NCBI GenBank assembly: GCA_023231265.1
Contig: JALNVT010000053.1
Coordinates: forward strand, 1 to 12,828
DNA: 12,828 bases
Reading direction: 5' to 3'
Origin: Sphaerochaetaceae bacterium
GTDB taxonomy: Bacteria > Spirochaetota > Spirochaetia > Sphaerochaetales > Sphaerochaetaceae
Position numbers and translations under genes: made by a program. Below, in pieces: positions 1 through 5,937 of the stretch; positions within the stretch are counted from its first letter, which is position 1, and the number at the start of each line of letters is the position of its first letter. The notes under the pieces were generated by a model that was not told the origin of the DNA, made no database searches, and was given only the letters and a program-made list of their open reading frames with translations.

Positions 1-318
1 AGGACCTGATTGATTCTGTCCCTGTCCCATCTGTGATTGGCCACCCTGCTGTCCCATGCTACTGTCTCTGTAACTCTTGAGTTCTGCCTGTGATAGATAT
101 CCATCAGCGTTAGAATCAATTTCATCAAAGCTATCTAAAAGCATTCCTTTGGCTTCATCTCGGCTTATGAGTCCATCTCCATCAACATCCATATCTGATG
201 GGTCTTGGCCTTCCATCTGAGATGGACCTCTTTGTTCTTCACTGCTTGTAGATGAACAACTTGCACCAGTGGCAATTATAAGTGCCATCAAGAAAATTAA
301 GTAATTTCTTTTTTTCAT
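1..318 (-). CDS. EF-hand lipoprotein, C-terminus beyond window edge
   Basis: This reading frame starts at an ATG at 318 and stays open to position 1, giving 106 visible residues with no stop. The N-terminus is MKKRN, then a hydrophobic stretch (about residues 6-18) ending in ATGASC with Cys21. This is a lipoprotein signal peptide with a relaxed lipobox of the kind seen in spirochaetes, so the protein is probably lipid-anchored on a membrane. Two perfect 12-residue EF-hand loops follow: DVDGDGLISRDE at 44-55 and DSNADGYLSQAE at 68-79. Each has acidic or Asn ligands at loop positions 1, 3 and 5, Gly at 6, a hydrophobic residue at 8 and Glu at 12, so calcium binding is expected. After residue 86 the chain becomes rich in Gln, Gly, Ser and Met and looks disordered. 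An AAGGAG Shine-Dalgarno site lies at 335-330, 11 nt before the ATG, which is rather far. The biological role is unknown. It is separated from murJ by 125 bp and may be transcribed on its own. Confidence 0.85.
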   Translation of the reverse strand, partial: MKKRNYLIFLMALIIATGASCSSTSSEEQRGPSQMEGQDPSDMDVDGDGLISRDEAKGMLLDSFDEIDSNADGYLSQAELKSYRDSSMGQQGGQSQMGQGQNQSGP

Positions 319-443
319 TGTTGAGTAATCTCCTTCTCAATTCAATCTGAATATAAAAGATAAAAATCAAGTAATATATATTTTTTTTACCAACTACATA
401 TTTGTTCACTTATATACATATAAATCACAGAGAAATTGAGAAT
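319..443. other. AT-rich intergenic region between murJ and the EF-hand lipoprotein gene
   Basis: This stretch holds the Shine-Dalgarno site AAGGAG of the downstream lipoprotein gene (335-330 on the minus strand). I see no convincing GC-rich hairpin with a U-tract, so no clear terminator after murJ, and no hexamer pair close to sigma-70 consensus with 16-18 bp spacing. AT runs give several weak -10-like sequences (TATATT, TATAAG) without a good -35 partner. A 9-bp inverted repeat (TTCTCAATT / AATTGAGAA) has arms at 434-442 and 334-342, the second arm immediately next to the ribosome binding site. Confidence 0.6.
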
Positions 444-1988
444 TTATTGATTAAATCTTCTCTTTTTTGTCTTTTTTAAGAAATCAAAGATAGGAACACG
501 ATTTATCAAATACATAACAATTGTTATGAGAATTGAGAGTGATCCAATTGCAAGAAATATCAAAAAGTTTCTTAAAGTTGAACCATCAACAAACCATAAA
601 GGAGATGTAGAATGATAGACATACATACCAATCACAAGAGGAACATTCAAAAGCATTGTTCTCAGCAGTGTTTTGAAGAAATGTTTGAAATCGAAACTGT
701 CATGTAAAAAATACAGATAGATTATCAATGCTGCTGAAGCTGAAATATTGTTTGCAATAGCCAAAGATTTTATTCCAATCCCATTTTTTATCATCAGGTA
801 TGATAGAAGAGCATCCAGAGATGCCTGTATCACGGTAACTTTTAATGTAAGTTTTGATCTAGAGCGTGATAATGCAGCTCTTATCATCAGGCCATTGAGT
901 CCAACAATTGTGAGTCCAGCTAAAAAATGATACAAGATATTGGCAGTTAAAAGAGTATCATCATAAGTGAACAAACCATTCTGAAGAACTACAGCTACAG
1001 TCTCTTTGCTCAGTGCCATAAGTGCAATTGATGCTGGGATAAATAAAAAAAGCATGCTATCGGATGCATCCGACAGACTTTTTCTGAATGATTTTTCATC
1101 TTTATCCACAAAGAAGCGTGATAAATCAGGAAAGCTCACTGTGGCAATTCCTGTAAAAATAATACCATACGGTGCCGAGAAGAAAATCATTGAGTTTGAA
1201 AATGCCGTAGCAGAACCTGTACTCAATGTTGTTGATAGATATGCAGAGTACTGCTGCGATGCAAGCAGTGCCAAATTTGATAGGATGATCTGCAACCACA
1301 CTTTAAGTACATGTCTGAATTCTTCATTTTTGAATAAAAGTGAGATATGAACTCTATAATCTAACTTCAATACAAAAATCAGAGTGAATACCAGCTGAAC
1401 TGCAGAGGAGATAACAACACCATATGCCATGGACATGGCACCCAATGTGTCATTGAAATTGTATACGAAGAAGATCAAAACAATATTAAAGAATAGAGGT
1501 GCAATACCATAAGGCAAGAATTTTTTTTCATACTGCAGGATTGAGGCAAAAATTGTTGAAAGAGATATCAATGCCAAAAAAACTATAAAATAAGGAAGCA
1601 ACTGTCCTCCTAGGACAGTTCCCTCTGAATTAAAATCGCTGATGAAAGAAAATATCTGTGTTCCAAATATTGAAAACACCAGGATCAGTAAAATGAACAA
1701 AATAATTTGAAAGCTCATTATCAAACTTAACAATGTATTTCTGTCTTTCTTAGCTTCAATCTTGCTCAAAGAAGGAATGAAAGCTGTGTTCATTGCACCT
1801 TCAGCAAATAACTTTCTGAAGTTATTTGGAAGGTAATAAGCTGTGTTGATTACATCTGCTGTCAATCCTGCACCGAAAACACTTGTAATGACACGTGCCT
1901 TCACTATCCCGAGCAAACGAGATAGTAAAGTGAAGATCATCAGGTAAAATGAGCTCTTGGAATTGTTATTTTGAGTAGAATCTTTCAA
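444..1988 (-). CDS. murJ: MurJ lipid II flippase (MviN family)
   Basis: MurJ moves the peptidoglycan precursor lipid II across the inner membrane. The N-terminal family signature is clear: SRLLG (residues 23-27), a positively charged K-x-R segment, VFGAGLTAD, then FAEGAMNTAFIP (61-72). A later conserved stretch reads SAPYGIIFTGIATVSFP. The protein is hydrophobic throughout, consistent with the 14 helices of this MOP-superfamily exporter. The frame is open upstream to an ATG at 2099, but that start would overlap tgt by 134 bp and add a polar, non-conserved extension. I choose the TTG at 1988: AAGGA lies 5 nt before it (1998-1994), the protein becomes 514 residues (E. coli MurJ is about 511), and the tgt overlap drops to 23 bp. 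Where E. coli MurJ has a second cavity arginine (FARDA), this protein appears to have lysine. It is the last gene of the pnp-murJ unit. Confidence 0.93.
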   Translation of the reverse strand: MKDSTQNNNSKSSFYLMIFTLLSRLLGIVKARVITSVFGAGLTADVINTAYYLPNNFRKLFAEGAMNTAFIPSLSKIEAKKDRNTLLSLIMSFQIILFILLILVFSIFGTQIFSFISDFNSEGTVLGGQLLPYFIVFLALISLSTIFASILQYEKKFLPYGIAPLFFNIVLIFFVYNFNDTLGAMSMAYGVVISSAVQLVFTLIFVLKLDYRVHISLLFKNEEFRHVLKVWLQIILSNLALLASQQYSAYLSTTLSTGSATAFSNSMIFFSAPYGIIFTGIATVSFPDLSRFFVDKDEKSFRKSLSDASDSMLFLFIPASIALMALSKETVAVVLQNGLFTYDDTLLTANILYHFLAGLTIVGLNGLMIRAALSRSRSKLTLKVTVIQASLDALLSYLMIKNGIGIKSLAIANNISASAALIIYLYFLHDSFDFKHFFKTLLRTMLLNVPLVIGMYVYHSTSPLWFVDGSTLRNFLIFLAIGSLSILITIVMYLINRVPIFDFLKKTKKRRFNQ

Positions 1989-3087
1989 GGTAATCCTTCT
2001 TAAATTGTGCAAAGCGATCTTCTTTGATTGCTTCTCGAATTCTCTCCATGAAGTTATATAGATATGTAAGATTGTGCTCTGTTGCAAGCATTCCTCCAAG
2101 CATCTCTCCTGTTTTTACCATGTGGTGCATGTATGCTCTTGAATATTTTTGACATGCAGTACATGTACAACCTTCTTGAAGAGGTCCATGGTCGAATTTA
2201 TGAATTGCCTTTTTGAGTGTGACAACTCCATCATCAGTAAACACGGCACCATTTCTAGCCATTCGTGTAGCCAAAACACAATCAAATAGATCAATTCCAT
2301 TTTCAACAGCTGCCAGAATATAATCTGGTGATCCAATTCCCATAACATATCTTGGTTTCTTATCATCAACATATTCGGCTGTATAAGAAAGATAATCATA
2401 AAATTGATTCTTCTCTTCACCTACAGACAGACCACCAATTGCTATTCCAGGAAAATCTAAGGATGAAATGTATTCTGCACTCTCTTTTCTTAAATCTTTG
2501 TAAAAGTTACCTTGAACAATACCAAACATATTCCCTTTAAAGCCTTCCAAATTCTCACCGTAATCACGGGCTGTTTTTGCCCAAGCATGTGTGGTGTTCA
2601 TAGCTTCTTTAGCAGCTCTGTAAGGTATCTCAGGAGGTGTACAGACATCTAAAACCATGCAGATATCAGATCCAATGCTCTTCTGTATGTCAATAACTTT
2701 TTTGGGAGTGAATACGTGCTTTGAACCGTCAATATGTGATTGGAAGTGAACACCACCCTCTTTAATTTTTCTCAAACCAGAAAGAGAAAAAACCTGGAAT
2801 CCACCACTATCAGTTAATATATTTCCATCCCAATTGGAAAAATTTCTTAACCCACCGAAACTATCCAAAACTTCAGTACCAGGTCTTAGGTATAGATGGT
2901 AAGTGTTTCCCAATATAAGATTGTAACCAATCTTTTTAACGTTATCATGATAAATACCCTTTACAGTTCCATTTGTTCCAACCGGCATAAATGCAGGGGT
3001 CTGAACGACGCCATGGTCAAGAGTAACAGTTCCAAGACGAGCTTTAGTTGTTTTGTCTTGGTGAATTTTTGTGTACAGTTGTTTCAC
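1966..3087 (-). CDS. tgt: Queuine/preQ1 tRNA-guanine transglycosylase (Tgt)
   Basis: Tgt swaps guanine-34 in the anticodon of tRNA Asp, Asn, His and Tyr for the queuosine precursor preQ1. At 373 residues it has normal bacterial length. The landmarks of the TIM-barrel enzyme are in order: ILGNTYHLYLRPG (58-70), TDSGGFQVFSL (92-102) with the general acid/base Asp93, IVQGNFY (190-196), AIGGLSVGE (216-224), and GIDLFDC (264-270) with the presumed nucleophile Asp269, followed by ATRMARNG. The zinc site is CTCTAC with Cys307, Cys309 and Cys312, plus His338; the 31-residue spacing from first Cys to His equals that in E. coli. The start is GTG at 3087, supported by AAGGA at 3099-3095 with a 7-nt spacer. 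It begins 38 bp after lptG ends. No queuosine biosynthesis genes are visible nearby. Confidence 0.97.
   Translation of the reverse strand: MKQLYTKIHQDKTTKARLGTVTLDHGVVQTPAFMPVGTNGTVKGIYHDNVKKIGYNLILGNTYHLYLRPGTEVLDSFGGLRNFSNWDGNILTDSGGFQVFSLSGLRKIKEGGVHFQSHIDGSKHVFTPKKVIDIQKSIGSDICMVLDVCTPPEIPYRAAKEAMNTTHAWAKTARDYGENLEGFKGNMFGIVQGNFYKDLRKESAEYISSLDFPGIAIGGLSVGEEKNQFYDYLSYTAEYVDDKKPRYVMGIGSPDYILAAVENGIDLFDCVLATRMARNGAVFTDDGVVTLKKAIHKFDHGPLQEGCTCTACQKYSRAYMHHMVKTGEMLGGMLATEHNLTYLYNFMERIREAIKEDRFAQFKKDYLERFYSK
1986..1998 (-). promoter_or_regulatory. Ribosome binding site deciding the TTG start of murJ
   Basis: On the minus strand the sequence reads AAGGA-TTACC-TTG. The Shine-Dalgarno core is at 1998-1994 with a 5-nt spacer. 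It lies within the 3' end of tgt, so murJ translation may be coupled to tgt termination. The in-frame ATGs at 2099 and 1940 have no comparable site, and the one at 1940 would cut into the conserved first helix. Confidence 0.7.
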
Positions 3088-3099
3088 TATATTATCCTT
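3085..3099 (-). promoter_or_regulatory. Ribosome binding site deciding the GTG start of tgt
   Basis: The minus strand reads AAGGA-TAATATA-GTG: core at 3099-3095, 7-nt spacer, GTG at 3087-3085. It sits in the 38-bp gap after lptG. The gap is too short for a separate promoter that I can see, so tgt is probably read from the upstream operon. Confidence 0.75.
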
Positions 3100-3125
3100 A
3101 TAATTTTATTTCTTTATGTTTTATA

Positions 3126-4223
3126 TTAATTGCTTCGCCCACTTATTTTATTTAAAAGCAAAGTAAAAATTGCAACAATTGCATATGGTAACAACATAGA
3201 ATATATAGGATGCATGACACCTTGTCGAGTCATAATCTGCAAGAGCATCTTAGCAACATAATAAATCACAGCAAGAAAAATCGAATTGAATATTGCAAAA
3301 AGAAAGATATTCTTTTTTCCTCTGTAATTTATACTGATGGCTATGGCCACCATTATAAATGCTGTGAAAGCTCTGAACAATCTGTCATAAAATTCTGTAC
3401 AGTTAACATACCACGAAGTTTTATCATATATTTTCTGTTGCTGCAAATATTTGATAGCACTGTTGAGCTCCAGCGTATCAATATCATTTGAGAGGTTCCT
3501 GAAAAGATTTGGATCTAAATTTACCTTCTCATTTTCAAACGAAGACAGTACTTTCTGCTCAATGGATGTTTTATCTGAGTTGACCTCACTTATAACTGCA
3601 TCCAAAAACATCCAATCATTATTATCTTCATTCCATATTGCTGTTGGACTATCCAGTCGATAAAGAAGATTGCCATCATCATCCATTTTAACAAGAATCA
3701 CATTTCTCAGTTCTTTTTTCTCTTCTCTGTAATAGGAAGCATAAATTACATAGTTTTCTAGAGAATCACTCATTGCTATATTCGAATTGTTCAAACTGCT
3801 GTCATTGGAATTGAACAGCTCTCTTTTAAGAGCAGCCCTATCTACTTTTGTATCAATGCTTATATTTTCATTTACAAATGAAAAAACTGCTGCTATGAGA
3901 ATACCAACAATCAAAATAGGTCTCACAACACGAGCATAAGAGATACCACTGCTCAAAAGAGCTATCATTTCATTTGTAGAGAATAATTGAGACAAAAAAA
4001 ATGTTACAGAGAACAAGACTGTTGGAGGGAGTACCAGCAGAGAAGCTTCTGGAATGTATAATAAGGTTACCTTCAATATGTTCAATACAGATATTTCATT
4101 CTGTACATAAGAATCTAGATTTGTGAATAAATCTACAGATAGCAGCAGCAATATGCAAAGCAGCAATGTAGATACAAAAATTTTCAATACTGATGTCATT
4201 ATGTGTTTGTTTAATATGCTCAT
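3126..4223 (-). CDS. lptG: LptG-like permease of the lipid/LPS export ABC transporter (YjgP/YjgQ family)
   Basis: LptF and LptG are the paired membrane subunits that, with the ATPase LptB, extract lipopolysaccharide or a related glycolipid from the inner membrane. This 365-residue protein has the family layout: three N-terminal membrane segments (about 11-33, 52-76, 99-117), a polar beta-rich periplasmic domain (about 120-275), and three C-terminal segments (about 284-299, 305-328, 337-358). The conserved cytoplasmic coupling segment is visible as NEMIALLSSGIS (84-95). Residues 25-40, an aspartate-containing end of helix 1 (SVDLFTNLDS), resemble LptG more than LptF, so I assign G. That F/G split is inference, while the family call is firm. 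The ATG overlaps the stop of the preceding lptF as TAATG, and no good Shine-Dalgarno site is seen, suggesting translational coupling and 1:1 synthesis. Confidence 0.85.
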   Translation of the reverse strand: MSILNKHIMTSVLKIFVSTLLLCILLLLSVDLFTNLDSYVQNEISVLNILKVTLLYIPEASLLVLPPTVLFSVTFFLSQLFSTNEMIALLSSGISYARVVRPILIVGILIAAVFSFVNENISIDTKVDRAALKRELFNSNDSSLNNSNIAMSDSLENYVIYASYYREEKKELRNVILVKMDDDGNLLYRLDSPTAIWNEDNNDWMFLDAVISEVNSDKTSIEQKVLSSFENEKVNLDPNLFRNLSNDIDTLELNSAIKYLQQQKIYDKTSWYVNCTEFYDRLFRAFTAFIMVAIAISINYRGKKNIFLFAIFNSIFLAVIYYVAKMLLQIMTRQGVMHPIYSMLLPYAIVAIFTLLLNKISGRSN

Positions 4224-5494
4224 TAATTTCTAAAGACCTTTATCATGAGAAGAGATAGAACAAATATTATTATATTTGGTGCCCACATCAGAAAAGCAGG
4301 ATTTAAAGCAGAACTGAATATTTTTAACTGTGCAAAAAATAACATATACCAATAAAAAACTGCAACCAGCATACTTATTGCAAATCCAATCAATTTTCCG
4401 TGCTTGAATTTTATATATGAGAGAGGGAATGTCATGAAGACAAGAAAGAAACAGGCAGCACTCAATGCAAACTTTTTGTTCAGTTCCGCTCTGTAATATT
4501 GAAGATAAAAGTCAATTGGACGGTCTGTTTCATTCTGCAAATCATAGTAACTGTTATCTATGTTCATTATATCAACAGAGGAATTAGAAATTATAGTGTC
4601 ATTGGCTTTAGCCATTTTCAATTCTTTTTCATCTCGATCTTTCACCCAATCCTCAACACTCAGTTTCAATTTGGACTTATTAGCTTTTATTTTTGTCATC
4701 AAATCAACCGTAGAGAGATTGGAAGGTGCAGTTGAGGTCAGAGATGGAACCTGTGATGAGAAATCAATGTAAAATATAACCTTGCTGCTATCAGCAATAC
4801 TCCAATTATTGCCGTCATCATCATCCGTGGTAATTACAGTTGGATCAATCAATTCGAGAGAGTAGATATAATTTTGCAGGTCAATGAGCTTTAAAATGCC
4901 TTGATGAGCAGTAATCACCTGTGAGGAAGAGCTCTGCTTTCTATCAAAGATAACAATATCTTCAATATTTGAACCATCAACTCTTCCATTTGAGATAACT
5001 ATGTCACCAAAAGTTGTGCTTGTGTTGCTATCTAACTCAATAGAAGGCATTTTTGTAAGTAAAGTTTTGTATAGCTGTTGGTACTTTATTGCAGAATAAG
5101 GAAGAAGGATATCTGCAACTGTGAAAGTTACTCCAGACAATAAAATAGCTATAATGATGATGGAGGTATATATCTTTTTCATGGATATACCAAGAGATCT
5201 CAAAGCAAGAATTTCATTTCCACTTGCAAGATCAGCTATGATCATTGAAGCGCCACTGAGAGAAGCAAAAGGAAAAGTATACAGCAAGAACTGAGGTATT
5301 GCCAGAATGACTATTTGAATCATTGATTTGAAATCAACATTACTAAGCAGTACTTTTCTTGCTAAAAGTAATATTTGATTTACAAAAAATATAAAAAAGA
5401 AAAAAACAAAAGCCACAACAAACGAAACAAGATATTGCTTACCAATATACCTGTATAAGATTGCGTGACTTTTCTTGTTACTGAGAGATTGCAA
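4223..5494 (-). CDS. lptF: LptF-like permease of the lipid/LPS export ABC transporter (YjgP/YjgQ family)
   Basis: This is the partner of the adjacent LptG-like protein in an outer-membrane lipid exporter. Three N-terminal membrane segments (about 21-45, 58-80, 109-131) precede a periplasmic domain, and three C-terminal segments lie at about 341-360, 366-388 and 398-418. The coupling motif reads SGNEILALRSLGIS (91-104), as expected for the family. At 423 residues it is longer than E. coli LptF (366). The extra length is mostly a polar, Lys/Asp/Asn-rich stretch at about 260-325 just before the fourth membrane segment. The start is TTG at 5494, with GGAG at 5505-5502 and a 7-nt spacer inside the end of dut; no upstream in-frame ATG exists. 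The gap to dut is 2 bp and lptG follows with a 1-bp overlap. LptB and the periplasmic bridge genes are not in the window. Confidence 0.83.
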   Translation of the reverse strand: MQSLSNKKSHAILYRYIGKQYLVSFVVAFVFFFFIFFVNQILLLARKVLLSNVDFKSMIQIVILAIPQFLLYTFPFASLSGASMIIADLASGNEILALRSLGISMKKIYTSIIIIAILLSGVTFTVADILLPYSAIKYQQLYKTLLTKMPSIELDSNTSTTFGDIVISNGRVDGSNIEDIVIFDRKQSSSSQVITAHQGILKLIDLQNYIYSLELIDPTVITTDDDDGNNWSIADSSKVIFYIDFSSQVPSLTSTAPSNLSTVDLMTKIKANKSKLKLSVEDWVKDRDEKELKMAKANDTIISNSSVDIMNIDNSYYDLQNETDRPIDFYLQYYRAELNKKFALSAACFFLVFMTFPLSYIKFKHGKLIGFAISMLVAVFYWYMLFFAQLKIFSSALNPAFLMWAPNIIIFVLSLLMIKVFRN

Positions 5495-5505
5495 ATCTAG
5501 ACTCC
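5492..5505 (-). promoter_or_regulatory. Ribosome binding site deciding the TTG start of lptF
   Basis: The minus strand reads GGAG-TCTAGAT-TTG. The core lies at 5505-5502 within the last codons of dut, the spacer is 7 nt and spans the dut stop codon TAG. This supports the TTG as the true start and suggests coupling of lptF to dut translation. Confidence 0.7.
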
Positions 5506-5937
5506 AGTTGAACCAAAGCCCCCTTCGCCTCTTTCAGTATCAAGCAGGGAGGAAACTTCCTCAAATTTTGCATTTACAACAGGTGCAATAACAACCTGTG
5601 CAATTCTTTCTTTATCATTAATAACGAAATCCTGCTTACCGTGATTGATCAAAATTATTTTGACCTCTCCACGATAATCAGCATCAATTGTTCCAGGGCT
5701 ATTCAATACGGTCACACCATATTTAGCAGCAAGACCAGAGCGAGGTCTGATCTGTGCTTCGTAGCCACTTTGAATTGCCATTTTAATTCCAGTAGGAATT
5801 AAAGCGAATTCGCCACTCTTCAAAACAAATGGCTCTGAGAGCTTAGCTGAGATATCAAAGCCAGCGCTCAAAGCGGTTTTCTGTAAAGGAAGACTTACGC
5901 CATCTTCCTTTAGGATTTTTACGATAACTTCCTGCAT
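5497..5937 (-). CDS. dut: dUTP diphosphatase (trimeric dUTPase)
   Basis: The enzyme hydrolyses dUTP to dUMP and pyrophosphate, keeping uracil out of DNA and supplying dUMP for thymidylate synthesis. All five dUTPase motifs are present in a 146-residue chain: I SAGFDIS (24-30), II PRSGLA (65-70), III GTIDADYRGE (82-91) with the catalytic Asp and the uracil-discriminating Tyr, IV ERIAQVV (110-116), and V RGEGGFGSTG (136-145), the C-terminal P-loop-like flap. It is therefore expected to be a complete homotrimeric enzyme. The ATG overlaps the pnp stop as TAATG and no strong Shine-Dalgarno site is seen, so translation is probably coupled to pnp. Confidence 0.98.
   Translation of the reverse strand: MQEVIVKILKEDGVSLPLQKTALSAGFDISAKLSEPFVLKSGEFALIPTGIKMAIQSGYEAQIRPRSGLAAKYGVTVLNSPGTIDADYRGEVKIILINHGKQDFVINDKERIAQVVIAPVVNAKFEEVSSLLDTERGEGGFGSTGV

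Noticed and set aside
419..432. Near-palindromic ATATAAATCACAG / TTATATACATATAA region as a terminator or operator
   Set aside because: The hairpin would be entirely A-T with a tiny loop and no following T-tract on the minus strand; AT-rich chance palindromes are expected here.
319..443. A sigma-70 promoter for the lipoprotein gene
   Set aside because: Several TATATT-like hexamers exist, but none has a TTGACA-like partner at 16-18 bp, so I could not choose one with support.
748..1350. Plus-strand open frames of 60 and 114 residues inside murJ
   Set aside because: They are antisense to a well-conserved gene, have no recognisable motifs or convincing ribosome binding sites and look like by-products of codon bias.
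2115..2420. Minus-strand frame of 101 residues inside tgt
   Set aside because: It is an out-of-frame reading of tgt, whose own frame holds all the catalytic and zinc motifs.
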